In this document: positions 1 to 10,684 of the stretch, piece after piece
Layout of the letters: each line of letters begins with the position of its first letter
Position numbering within the stretch: the first letter of the stretch is position 1
Assembly (NCBI GenBank): GCA_000934455.1
Contig: KN892350.1
Location: forward strand, 6,841-37,820
Reading direction: 5' to 3'
Length of the DNA: 30,980 nt
DNA from: Apostichopus parvimensis
Lineage: Eukaryota > Echinodermata > Holothuroidea > Aspidochirotida > Stichopodidae
Translations under genes and position numbers: made by a program
The notes under the pieces: generated by a model
What the model was told of the DNA's origin: nothing
Database searches by the model: none
Seen by the model: only the letters and a program-made list of their open reading frames with translations

Positions 1-95
1 GATAATACATAGTCAATGGTAATGTCCACACTGATAGGGGACAGGATATGACCATTCAAGATAATACATAGTCAATGGTAATGTCCACACTGATA
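1..95. repeat. Direct duplication of 36 bp, period 59
   Basis: The 36 bases at 1-36 recur exactly at 60-95 (GATAATACATAGTCAATGGT and onward). The array touches the window edge, so more copies may lie to the left. Confidence 0.9.
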
Positions 96-454
96 CAGTA
101 GGTCTGACTGGATTTTCCAAGAGAAAATGAAATAAGCTAAAAAAACACTAATGTAGTGAAAGACTTACATCCATTGTTTACATTCCTGAATTTTTTGGCA
201 TTAATGAAGGGCATATTTGATGTAACGAAAACGACAGAAGTAAGATTTATTTTGGATTATAGTAACGCCATGGAATATCCAAAGAGCTGTAAAAAAAAAA
301 AAAAATCTTTGAGATTATTATGGTGAAATGAAACATGATGGGAAAATTCCTCACAGTTGAGAAAAGATGAATTCCCTACAGAAAGGGTATGGAAAATAAA
401 TAAATGACAAAGTCACAGGAATTTAACTGCACAATTACTTTTGTACTATAGTAT

Positions 455-1067
455 TTATACTATACAAATCTGATTTTATTGCAGTAGTTGCTTTTTTTGT
501 AATTAGGTTGCTTAGTTTCACTTTAACAATGATTCCACCTTTCAGAATGTTCAATTGTATTGTATCTTCCTCACAAGATGCTACTATAAGTTGTTACCAA
601 CAATTTCTGAAGAGATATTAATTCCGTGTAGATTTTGAGACAGATTTTTGGGCCAGACTCTTTGTTCATCCAGCTGAAACTGGATAAATTTGTCCATTTT
701 CTGGCTGGATGGGATACCTGGTACAATCTCTACTGTACCTAGCAACCACATTATAAATCAAAGAAACCAAAAATCATTAGCACACTAAGATATCTTCCAC
801 AACAGTCACAGACCTCCATTATGTAACAGTTGTCTTTCTTCATCAATAATGTTCCCTTCTCCATCTTCCTGTCTACAGACTGTTACTCCGTGCTCAGGTT
901 GTTGGCATGTGCACCTCGGATTCCGATGCCCTCGAAGAATGCCTCGGGCGCAGCAGGGTCTTGGACCTGATGAGAAGTATATCAGCTGCTTCCTTGTAAA
1001 CTCACTACTTCCTCTGAAAATGAGTCTTTTCAATCCGTCTTCATCCTTGGCAACGGAAGAGTCTCTG
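455..1067 (-). other. Presumed 3' UTR of exportin-T
   Basis: If the terminal exon is at 1068-1097, this is its 3' UTR. The part at about 800-1067 has visibly higher GC than the neighbouring intron sequence, which fits transcribed exon sequence. It also holds an open minus-strand frame ending at 806 and a second frame at 883-966; neither is recognisable as protein. The end is placed just past the AATAAA at 475-480 and is an estimate. Confidence 0.35.
475..480 (-). promoter_or_regulatory. Candidate polyadenylation signal AATAAA
   Basis: The plus strand reads TTTATT, so the minus strand reads AATAAA, about 590 bases after the proposed stop codon. A second AATAAA on the same strand is at 246-251. 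The hexamer is frequent by chance in AT-rich DNA, so this is supported only by its position. Confidence 0.3.
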
Positions 1068-1097
1068 TCATGTTTTTCTCAGAGATCCGATGAAATG
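1068..1097 (-). CDS. XPOT: Candidate terminal coding exon of exportin-T (HFIGSLRKT, stop)
   Basis: Vertebrate XPOT ends YLK-VFFQRAKP. A phase-0 exon here would end the protein YFK-HFIGSLRKT followed by TGA, giving a similar length and a basic tail. The acceptor is a strong pyrimidine tract (TCTGCTCTTTCCCTCAG). The sequence downstream on the minus strand, to about position 800, looks richer in GC than the surrounding introns, as expected for a 3' UTR, and AATAAA lies further on. Nine residues cannot prove homology. Rival phase-0 acceptors exist, for example at 2740 (KIPYYKEMHL), 2757 (IALFLENPLL) and 2488 (DLFQIKPELQS), and the true exon could lie left of the window. Confidence 0.42.
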   Translation of the reverse strand, partial: HFIGSLRKT

Positions 1098-3264
1098 CTG
1101 AGGGAAAGAGCAGACGATTAAGATGCACTTGAATCGTGGCGTGGAAACGATATGTGAAAATAGTTGGAACTGACTGTACAGTCTGATTACAGACTTGCTA
1201 CTTTGAAGGTCTCTCCCATCTAGATAACATCCTTTTCCAACTCGTTGGTTTACCACACATATATATGATTCATGCACCTAATTATCACAGCACACACACA
1301 CAAGCCTTCTCTTGTTTAGATGCTCCCCCAGTAACTATTGGACCATCTTATGTCATTTAAATACCAAGAGTATACACTGAGTCTTGCTGTGCTGATTTGA
1401 CATACAACATAAACTTAGTACAGTGAGACTCTGTTTATCACACTTAGCCAACCATGACAGCACATGGGACAGAATTTGCCAGTAACACCAAATACACATC
1501 AGAAGGTACTGTACAGTGATCAACACCACTGAAAGTGGTAAAGAATGCACCCGATTTTAAGTCTCGGCAGGATCTTCTGCCTCGATTTTGAGGAATTTAC
1601 CAAATCTGGTATCTAGCACGGATTCTTTTCTAAATCTAGCTGGATTTAAAAGGAACTTTACAATGCATCATACTGTAGATATAGAAATCTGGTTTAGAAC
1701 ACATGTTTTGCCTGAAAACTAGTATTACAAAACAGTCTAGGGAAACCCAAATTACACCCCCATAACAGCTAAGAAAACCATTTCCACCTCTCCTTTTCAT
1801 CATGGATACAGGAAATGCAATTATAATTTGTTCCCGTAATGGGCTATCACACCAAGTAATTGCCTGCAAGCTTAACCTGTGAGTGAAGGGTGGGCTCTGT
1901 TGCAGCCTAAACTAAAATCCAACAGAAGAGCTTTTCAAATTATCTCCTCATTTCCTAGACTTTGCAAAATTTAACAGACCTAGATCAAAACAATATTTGA
2001 AAGTTGTTTGTATTCTGCTTTCACATTATATTTCTACAAGGCATGGGTGGTTAAATATTTAAAAAAGAAAATGCAAAAAACAAAACAAATTAAATTAGAA
2101 AATATCACAAACTTCAATATTACTAAAACTTTTGGAATTTTACCACCTTGATTCCATCTTACTTTCCTAGTGAAATAAATCAAATTTTGAAACAAACTTT
2201 GATGGACACATGTTGTTGTAGACTTGACATTTGTTGAGCTTTCAGCTGGAAGCCTATGTACGATTCTTAAAATAAGAAGTCAATCGAAAGGAAGATCTCT
2301 TTGTTAAACATCACCACCCACTGATAAAACACTCATAGAGAGGAATAGGTGGGCTTTTCACTTGCACCACCCTTCTCCACCCCCCCCCTTCAATCCTCTC
2401 TGTACCCAAATGAAACTGTTGGATTATGTTCATTTTCAAAATCTGGTAACTACGACTGAAGTTCCGGTTTTATTTGAAAGAGGTCCTTGAATAGTGTAGC
2501 TGTATCATGTGTTGGGGTGGGAGGCGGGGGGACTGGGAGGCGGGGGGACTGGGAGGGGAGATGGGACTAGTCATTTACAGAGAAAAGACGAACCAAAATG
2601 AAGGAAAATGTGAGAGTAGAGAAGGAAAATAAAGGATATAAGAAGTTATGATTATTAAAATACTTCAAAGGATTATAATAAAGGATTTAAAACTGCCTTA
2701 TGAATTACAAGTGCATCTCTTTATAATAAGGGATTTTCTAAAAAAAGTGCGATCTAAAAGTGATTGCAGGATTTCATAAATTATAGTTTGTCATATTGCA
2801 TATTGCATGTCTTTTCCACGACCACGTAGAGGATGGTCTTTACAGGCAAGTATATTTTTGTTTAGTCTAACAGAGTCCTTAATTTTTGGCAGCAAAGTTA
2901 ACCTCATTTTCAAGAATACTGTATCATATTAAATCTGAGCAAACTGTGGTTGCTCAATATTTTAGGAAACACTTATTTTCAGGTACATTTCTTACTCTTC
3001 TTAAACACAAAGCCACTAGCGTAATGTAAACTTGGGTAAAGGTTACTATCAGCAAATGCGACTGAGGCAAAGGTTACAATTTATTTTAAGAACGATTTCT
3101 TCGTAATTGTTTTTTTCTTTTCCGGTAATAGAATCACCCTGTGAACTCTGTCGTTTGAAATCTGCATTCTTGCAATAACCAATTAATAAAATAAAATTTA
3201 AAAATTCCACTAGGGTCACACACTAGGGTCACATTTCAACACCCTTAACATTGTCCCTACTTGT

Positions 3265-3332
3265 TGCCGAAGACAAAGTAGAACATTGTTAAATAATTTT
3301 TGCCGAGGACAAAGTAGAACATTGTTAAATAA
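3265..3332. repeat. Tandem duplication, period 36
   Basis: A 32-base unit starting TGCCGAAGACAAAGTAGAAC at 3265 recurs at 3301 with one visible difference; a third partial copy (AGGACAAAGT) follows at 3335. The neighbouring bases at 3210-3232 also contain a small duplicate of CACTAGGGTCAC. Confidence 0.85.
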
Positions 3333-3927
3333 CAAGGACAAAGTGTTTCTTTTCAGGGGTGGAATCCTCCACAAAAATGTAAGGTTGAAAATATTTAAGC
3401 TTCTTGTGGCAAATATTCACCACATCCTGTTTTGTAACTTCAAAGGCTCTCCACCAATTTTGGAGAGTTTTTAGCCAGAAGATAAGGATGCAGCAGTTGT
3501 GCAGTTTGTCATAACATAAAACAATATATTATTTACAACTGAACATATGTTTGAATCAAAGAAGATGGATGCAGCTATGAATAAACCACATTGTATTATG
3601 AGGGAATACTGTAGCCCAATGTAAATACCCAAGACACCAACATTGGCAATTTCAAGCAAATGTTGGGTGCTTCTTGGAGCCTACCAAAAACACAAAGTCT
3701 GACCAACTACTGTACTGTACACTGCCTAATTTATTGTGTGCAAAAAGGAGATCTAGAATTGCTTCAAATCTAGAATTACTAGACCTAGAATTACTTTCAT
3801 AGCATGTTGTTCTCATCAAACAAAGAGATGCTTGTTACTCCTCCTCCTCCTACGCCTCCTCCAACAACTATTAAATACACAGATATTCCAAGATCTCTCT
3901 CTCTCTGCCTCAATCTCGATAAGCACA

Positions 3928-4017
3928 AATTAGCCTTCACTCACAAAGGAAACCTATTAAACTAATATTAACCTTCACTCACAGTCACAAAGGAAAACTA
4001 TTTAACTAATATTACAA
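3928..4017. repeat. Diverged duplication, period about 46
   Basis: The phrase CCTTCACTCACAAAGGAAAC, followed by CTATTAAACTAATATTA, occurs twice. The second copy carries a small internal insertion of CAGTCA and base changes. Confidence 0.75.
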
Positions 4018-4869
4018 GTGATTAAAATCGTTAAATGGCAATTACTTTATACTCTTTTATGGTTTCATGTCGAGAATAAAAGAGTGGGTGCAAGCCTATT
4101 CAAGAGCAAAATCTGTTGTAAGAGGGGAATACCCAATTGGTGACATTACACACATGCTATACAGAGAACAGATTAACTAGGCTATTGATCTATATATAGA
4201 CCACAGCAATGGCTCTATATGATTGAAATAGGATGTGAGGCCATATCTATCTAAGGATTTATCCACAGGAGGCTAGTCATTTGATAGGCCTGTTATTTGT
4301 CATGCTATGAGAGTAGGGAGTTTGAGAGCAATACCAAGGATTACTCAAGAAAGTCTTATCAGGTAGTTGTTATGGAACAACTCCCTGGTCTTATTCTGGG
4401 AGACTGGAATTAGCACATAATCCTCCAAGGATCCTAGAAATTACACAACGATTAAAAAAGATATCTAGCACTTTCCAAACCACCCACTTCCTCTTTAGTA
4501 AAGAAGACCATATCGTGAAAGCCCAGGATTGGCAATTTGGAAATACTTTCTCAGGATTAACTGAACTAAATTACATCAATTACCCAAAAGTTAAATATGA
4601 ACTCAGTTTCCAATATCCTATTTATAAATATGTACTTACATGTATTTATACTGGATTTTTTAATAAACTTGAAACGTGCAGTGATAAGTGCCAGTCCAGT
4701 GACCGATTGTTGAGAGAGTATATTGTAAAAACAAAGAGAGCTATTACAAACATTTGGATAGTACTTAGTAGGCTACTCTCACACAAACTTACAACAGTAT
4801 CTTTACATACATATATGTATTAATATGACAATGTTGGGAAATAAAACCATAAAAGCATTATATCCTTAC

Positions 4870-4926
4870 CTTAAAATAGTCTTTAAATATTTTAGGATCC
4901 ATCTCACTAACTGCATTGCAAAAGGC
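4870..4926 (-). CDS. XPOT: Exportin-T short exon (AFCNAVSEMDPKIFKDYFK)
   Basis: A 57-bp exon of 19 codons between a TTTTCCTAAAATCACAG acceptor and a GTAAGG donor, phase 0 at both ends. It matches the vertebrate C-terminal helix EFCQALQQPDAKVFKNYLK in length and pattern: FC near the start, DPKIFKDYFK at the end. It sits 12 kb downstream of the preceding exon. The frame it needs is exactly the one left by that exon. Only about eight residues of the vertebrate protein remain after this point, so one very short coding exon must follow. Confidence 0.9.
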
Positions 4927-5211
4927 CTGTGATTTTAGGAAAAGAAAAAGGATGCATGAATCAATTGGAATACATCAACAAAAGTGTTAAGTGAAGTTTG
5001 GTGGAAAATGCCCTACACTGCTTCCTTTGTACTATTTAAATGAGATCACATTCTCAATCACATGGATCAGAAGTCCCCAGGTCAGCATAGCATGGCCTAA
5101 CAGCCACATGTGTGTGGGCTGCTGACATATATTCTCTGGCATGCAAGGCTTTCAAAACACGAATCAACAATGGATTTCACCATTTGCTTATAGATACAAA
5201 ATGAGGAGATT

Positions 5212-5509
5212 AATAATAATAATAATAATAACTAAGATTTATAATGCGCTAATTATAAACAAAATAGTTGTCAAAAGCGCCATACATATAAATATGAACA
5301 GAAAGAAAAGCAAAAACAATAATGCAACAATGAAATATAATTACAAATCAAATTGAAAAATGTTTAGCATAGAGGTAGGTTTTTAGTTTAGATTTGAAAA
5401 GTGATTTATTAGGTATACATTTTAAATGGTTTGTGAGGGAATTCCACAATTTGGGACCAGAAACTGAAAAAGCACGGTTGGCATAAGTAACCCCATTGGT
5501 CCTAGATTA
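5212..5509 (-). mobile_element. Truncated non-LTR retrotransposon with (ATT)n tail
   Basis: This is the whole insertion. On the minus strand it runs from about 5503, through the ORF end, through a 3' UTR of about 130 bases, to a tail of (ATT) units that appears on the plus strand as AAT repeats at 5212-5231. The bases AGATTA occur at both edges (5207-5212 and 5504-5509) and may be a short target-site duplication, though six bases is weak evidence. It lies inside an exportin-T intron in the same orientation as the gene. Confidence 0.7.
5348..5506 (-). pseudogene. 5'-truncated LINE: C-terminal end of reverse transcriptase ORF
   Basis: The minus strand reads 52 open codons ending in TGA at 5348, containing ANRAFSVSGPKLWNSL and then FKSKLKTYLY. 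The pattern RAFSV-x-x-P-x-LWNSLP followed by FK-x-x-LKTYLF is the familiar C-terminal signature after the reverse transcriptase domain in CR1/L2/Rex-like non-LTR retrotransposons. Nothing of the catalytic domain is present, so the copy is 5'-truncated, as is usual for LINE insertions. It is immediately followed by an AT-rich 3' UTR and an (ATT)n tail. The frame is intact over this stretch, implying a fairly recent insertion or chance preservation. The clade is not certain. Confidence 0.8.
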
Positions 5510-5514
5510 CATGT

Positions 5515-5650
5515 GGAACGTAATCAATTACGATTACTTCAGATTGTGCCATTACATTAACAATTATGATTGCAGCTACTAATCAAGGTAACCAATTTAC
5601 GATAACAATTACTTAGGCTTTTAATCGTAATTACAATCACGATCAATTAA
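5515..5650. repeat. Repeated inverted TAATTACGAT / ATCGTAATTA-type motifs
   Basis: Variants of AATCAATTACGATTAC and its complement recur several times (for example at 5521-5536, 5595-5610 and 5621-5647) in both orientations. Such motifs are common in subterminal parts of DNA transposons in animal genomes, but no element ends could be fixed. A trace of the same character continues to about 5830. Confidence 0.5.
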
Positions 5651-6289
5651 AGCTTTTTCTTTATTTTGCCTAGATGATCCCCATATGTTTAACATGAAGA
5701 GAGCTCTTAACTACTTCATTGGGTTTAATGACTCTCTCACATCATAGCTCATTTATACATGTAGGTGCCGAAAAGGGTAATCAATGGAAAAATTGAAATG
5801 CATAAAATTACAATTACAGGTCAAATGTTCAAAGTGAAACTGGCAAGCTGCCAAAGTTTATAGAGTGAAGTCGTGCACAAAATGAACATTGAAAACCACA
5901 AGCAGATGTTCTAATAAACGATGGTACCACTTGGTAAAGTACTCAAGATTATGATTACTTCCTAAACTTGTCGATTTGAAAAAAAAAATTCTGGCCTTTC
6001 CCGAAAAGAGGTATGATGATCCACAGTGTCATAATGTCACAATGATGATAACAATGTGAGCTTGGCATATAGAGTGTATATACTTCAGCTGTGTGGACTG
6101 AGTGTGTTAGTTCAGTTGCAACTAACTCTATATTGACGCGACAAACAACATAAACCTAAAGGAAAAACTGATATAAAGAGGATTCAAGCTGCTGGATTCA
6201 ATTATAGCCACCTTTAATATGGTTATATTTACGACCGGAAAGTGTACAATTGAAACAAACCAATCAAGAACTTGGAGACTCCCCTGGAT

Positions 6290-6557
6290 TGCTAGATTAA
6301 ATACAGCTGGGTCGTCTCTGATAGGAACTCCTTCTGGAAGGAGTGGCTCAAATAAATATGGATTTGCTCCCATTTGAGGCACTACATGAGCTTTGTCTCC
6401 AAATTGGTCAAGTTCAATGTCATCATTTTCTGATTCATGCTCTGAATAAGGTGATGAAGATTCCTTGAAAGCTGAATCTAAGCATTCCAATTAAATGTAG
6501 CCATCAGCTTAGTTCTTCTCCTACTTCAACCTCGGATTCTGTTGGGTTGGAGGCCAT
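6290..6557 (-). pseudogene. Broken coding fragment with PYLFEP motif
   Basis: On the minus strand an ATG at 6557 opens 17 codons (MASNPTESEVEVGEELS), ending in TGA at 6504. About 14 bases later, in another frame, comes an acidic, serine-rich stretch (about 6490-6300) ending in QMGANPYLFEPLLPEG. The PY-x-FEP phrase after an acidic leader recurs near the N-terminus of many transposon-associated or domesticated proteins in invertebrate genomes; that link is from memory and inferred. The frame change and lack of an ATG in the second part suggest a decayed copy; a real first exon spliced across the break is the alternative. No good donor site was seen after LLPEG. Confidence 0.35.
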
Positions 6558-9052
6558 GTTTAGCGCAGTAGACCTACTTCAATGAGCGTCAATGTATCAA
6601 CGAATTTTGAGGCCGACCTTGAAACTCTGCAATAAAGCCAACATTAACGCTGTAACAGATATGGGTCTAAGCCGGAAACGGGACAATAACCTACAATCAA
6701 TTTTTGCACTGAAACGTAAACATAAAGTGCAGAGAGGAGATTTGAATCGCTGCCTGAGACATTCAACGGTCTAATTTTAATTAGATATTATTGATCTTGC
6801 TTTTCTTTTTTTTAGGGAACCGACTGCCCCAAAGTAAATTACAGTAAATTTGGCCACAGAGCCATCTCAGGCCCCAATTGAAATTTGCGTGTGGCAAGGT
6901 TGCCAATAGGCCTAAAGTAAAACATGTTTGAAAGATTGATGCTTTTATGCCACAATATTTATATATATATCCGATAAATGCGACAGTAAGTGTTGGGAGA
7001 CATATCAGATGTGAACAACCTAATGTCTATGTGGGGAAAGAATCCACATGCAAATTACAATTGGGGCATGGACGTCGCTTAGGGCGAGTTTTTATGGCCG
7101 AGATGTCTTGATACCCTACATACCATTGAAATGTGTAATACGAATAGGAAATGTCTGTATGCTCGGGCAAAAAAATTATGTATTACTTATGTTAGCGCAC
7201 ACAGTCGCATGTGTTTGCACAGTGTGGAAGTATCAAGTTGGGCTAGAATGATTAATACTGAAGCCCAAACCACAAGACATGCTTGTGAATAAACACAATA
7301 GGCATTAATTGCAGTGAGGAAGTTGTAAGAGCAAGACTGACCACTGATTGAGTTCAAATGCAGTCGTATTTCAAGCTCAAAGTGACCTTTCTGTTTGATT
7401 TAATGACGTACGGAACAAGGAACATTTTTGTCTGACTCAACAAAAGTGCAGTCAGATTTTCCTTTCGGATGTTAAACTAATCTATTTTTCAGACTATCAT
7501 CATTATTAAGCCAGTTTGACGGTTGAGCACATTCATATTCCCCTTCTCATAACTTTCCAGTGTGCTAATTGATTAAAAAAAAATATGTTGCTTGGTAACA
7601 TATAAACTACACTACATATATGAAAAGAGTTTTTGTTTCTGTCATTATCATTCATCTTTAATATACTAAACTGACTTTGATACTTTGAACCACAAAGTCA
7701 ATTGTCAATAGAACGGAAAGCCCCATTGAAAACTCATTTTCCAAATGGCAGGTCAAAGTCACAAGAGAATGAATGTCAACAGTTATAATCATGAGCTCTC
7801 TAACCCAATAGCAAGCAAGCAAGGGTGAATGACCATCTCAATGCTGATTGCTGTATAAATTTACACAAAGGGATGTTCTTGCGTTACATTATCTGTGATA
7901 CAATTTATCTCATGATCAAACTCCATTTAAGGTAACCCTGCCATTCAGTTGAACAAATCAACATGACATTTTTCTGTTGTGGCTATAGAGTGTGTTCCAA
8001 AGGGTGTTCCTAAATAAAGCTCATTATCTTGGGTAAACCATGCACCATAAAGTACATTAGGTTTAAACTAATCTTGTCCTCATAGTGCATTACTCTGCTT
8101 TATTCTGATGGAGTTGTGTCAGCTGCCAATCCATGTTTGATTTGACCTAGAAATGACCCCATCTGGAGGGGGGGGGGTGGGGGAGGGGGAGGATCGAAGG
8201 ATAAGTCTCACTGTAAAAACAACCAACATACATGTGTTTTTGTTTTTGAGGGCCATGACATGTTTTGTCAGATATCTGTGCAAGGTGAATGGACCATGGT
8301 CATAAATTTTCTGAACCGTTTTGAAGCTAATGCACTATTTCAGAAGAATGAAATGCATGGATATCCATGATATATATCATATCTAAACTGGTTCCCTTTT
8401 CTGTGGTGTGGTTTTGCTTTTTAATACTTGGCAATACAACCAACCTTAACCAGCTGTTTAAACAGTCTGTATAATTAGAGTGGTTTGGTCCTTAATTCAT
8501 CTTAATGATAACAAAAAAGGGAAGTAATGAAAGGGTCAGCCCACTTTAATAAAGTACTTCAACATCTTTCATTGAACAAAGTTCCTATTAATACCAGTTG
8601 ATAAATTCCTTCTCCAAACACCAGTTGTACAGTACTTAAGTTTTATCAAAAGGACCAGTCTGGTCTTTTACTTTATGTTCATTTTAAAGTAAAACCTAAG
8701 AAACATATTCTGAGAAAACTAATTCAGCAAAAGTTGACAACAACAAGATGAATGAAGGCTGTGTATGGCATATAACACCTTGATAACATATGCAAAAATA
8801 GCAAATTGTAAAGAAACCCTTTGAAAAAGCCTGGTAGCATTTGAATAATGCCACGGATGTTAGTTTTAAGATCTTTAACAAAACATAAAAGACTGTACAT
8901 TTCGTATCCACTGTATCACAGCCACATAATACATATGATAGCGGCTGTGGTAGAAACACCTTTTTGGAGGGGCCCATCACCGAGTTCTTTTATGCTGTCT
9001 ACAAAGGTAAAACATAGAAACGCAATATGAGAGAAAGTTCTGCTTCAAACAG

Positions 9053-9062
9053 CGTCTGGAAG
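9053..9062. repeat. Target-site duplication, left copy
   Basis: CGTCTGGAAG immediately precedes the left end of the foldback element and recurs exactly at its right end (10081-10090). Confidence 0.85.
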
Positions 9063-10080
9063 GGTGACATCCCAATGTCTGACGCCTCTATGTTCCCACG
9101 TCTCTATGTTCCGACAAAAAGAAAAAATTCTGGGAATTTTTTTTATCCCAAAATTTGGTTGTAAGTTTTGTGACCCCAAGTTCTTTGGACCAATTTTTTT
9201 TGGGAGTTTTTTTTTTTGGACCCAATTTTTTGGGGGGACTCAATATTTTTGGACCCACCAAATTTTGTTCACAAAAAAAAAGGGGCCAAAGTTTGTTATG
9301 ACCCAAATAGTGCTTGTGACCGAAAATTGCTTGTTACCCTAAATTTAACTGTTTGTACTCAAACTTTTTTGGACCAAAATCGTTTCGGCCCAAATCAATT
9401 TTCGAATAAAATGTGTTAAGATTAAGACCGAAATTTGTTGTAGTCTCAAGACTAGGGGTGAAAGAATTTTAACCAGGATTGGGGTCACGTGTAACCAGGA
9501 TATCCCGATGAAAATAACCAGGATTTTAGGTAGGTACAATACTGACCGGATCCTGGTGAAATTTCACTAGGAGTGCATCAAATAATCAGTGATATAATCA
9601 AATAGTGAATAAAAACTAAAACGGCTTGCCATACGTCCACACTGCACGCGGCGTGTGGTGTGTGACCAATCATTGCCCCTTGTTAAATTACATAACTATA
9701 GGGCGGATAAACGTGAAAACTACAGATATTGCTTGAGCAATAAAAAAAGTCGCATGCAGTGTGGACACAAAACATCGCGGGCCACCAACAAAAAATCTAT
9801 CGTGCCGCGCCTTTTGCAGTTCCAACCGATTTCTGGTCACAAGCAATTTTTGGTCAGAACAAACGTTGGGGTTAATTTTTTTTTCTCTTCCGGAAAACAA
9901 TTTTGGTCCCAAACAATTTGGGTCCGAAAAATTGTTGCTCAAAAAATTTGGGTCCGGAAAACTTGGGTCCGAAAAAATGTTGGTCAAAAAGTCCAAATAT
10001 TATTAGGTATTGTCGGAACATAGAGACGTCGGAACATAGAGACATCGGAACATAGAGATGTCGGAACATAGAGATGTAAC
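9063..10080. mobile_element. Foldback transposon with two-zone inverted arms
   Basis: A 1,018-bp element flanked by a perfect 10-bp direct repeat. Its ends align as inverted repeats: left GGTGACATC, right (complement) GTTACATC. Outer zones are tandem 16-bp units, three on the left (9068-9115, the outermost degenerate) and four on the right (10012-10075), with core CTCTATGTTCCGAC on the left strand. Inner zones (about 9116-9420 and 9830-10010) are degenerate arrays around TTTGGACCCAAATTTTT, again in opposite orientation. The centre (9420-9830) has a nested 15-bp inverted pair and repeated AACCAGGAT. This architecture is that of foldback elements such as sea urchin TU, and a 9-10-bp target duplication fits Mutator-like transposition. 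No transposase is present, so it is non-autonomous. Confidence 0.85.
9635..9766. repeat. Nested inverted pair in the centre of the foldback element
   Basis: GTCCACACTGCACGC at 9635-9649 pairs with GCATGCAGTGTGGAC at 9752-9766, with 14 of 15 positions complementary, enclosing about 100 bases. It may be the end pair of an older insertion or an innermost arm of the element. Confidence 0.65.
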
Positions 10081-10090
10081 CGTCTGGAAG
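10081..10090. repeat. Target-site duplication, right copy
   Basis: CGTCTGGAAG immediately follows the right end of the foldback element, identical to 9053-9062. Confidence 0.85.
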
Positions 10091-10632
10091 TATAAAATTA
10101 TCGACCATGGGGATACTGTACATCTCATTTAAAGATATCTGAATGATTGACACTTTACGGTATTCTTAACTCAATTTGAACGCTAACAACGTCACACCGA
10201 ACTTAGTTATTCAGTCAATGGAGTATGTCGTCTAATTTGCATAATATAGTGCACGCCAAACAAGAATGAACAATTTGTTTTAAAAATCTCAAAATTGCAC
10301 TGTGAGAAATAACTATATGGACATACTTTACCATATGAAACCAGACTGAGCCCAATGTGTGATCACTTTACAATAACACACACTTATGTTTGCCCTTGCC
10401 AGTTGCAAGATGTGAAAAACATCCTAATAGGGGTGAACGGTGGATTTACAGCATAAATAAACAATCTGTGAAAAGCATTGTTCCTGTAGACAATGACACA
10501 CATTGAAACTGAATGATAAAAACCAGCTGGAAGGAATTCGGAATGTACATTATACCACAGATTCTTAGATCTAACATTGCAGGGGTAGACTGACTAAATC
10601 TACACCAACAGAAGAAACATTCTCAGCCTGGG

Positions 10633-10684
10633 TCTGACAAACCATGGAGCTACAGTATAACAGAAATAGCTCCATGGTCAGACA
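10633..10684. repeat. Short inverted repeat (hairpin)
   Basis: CCATGGAGCTA (10642-10652) and TAGCTCCATGG (10668-10678) are exact complements; with a 3-base bulge the stem extends to TCTGAC/GTCAGA-like ends. The loop is about 15 bases. Function unknown. Confidence 0.6.

Larger units (their letters stand above)
1098..4869 (-). other. Last intron of exportin-T (if terminal exon is correct)
   Basis: A 3.8-kb AT-rich stretch between the 4870-4926 exon and the candidate terminal exon. It holds a G-rich duplication at 2516-2560 (unit GGAGGCGGGGGGACTG), a C-run at 2380-2389, the small duplications listed separately, and short CTC and CT microsatellites at 3838-3905. No further gene was recognised on either strand. 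Confidence 0.5.

Noticed and set aside
2457-2488. Alternative exportin-T end reading DLFQIKPELQS
   Set aside because: It shares an F-Q with the family C-terminus, but several AG dinucleotides interrupt the upstream tract and no UTR-like sequence follows; kept only as a rival.
9064-10153. Several overlapping open frames of 67-122 codons on both strands
   Set aside because: They translate the repeat units of the foldback arms in many frames; none resembles a transposase or other protein.
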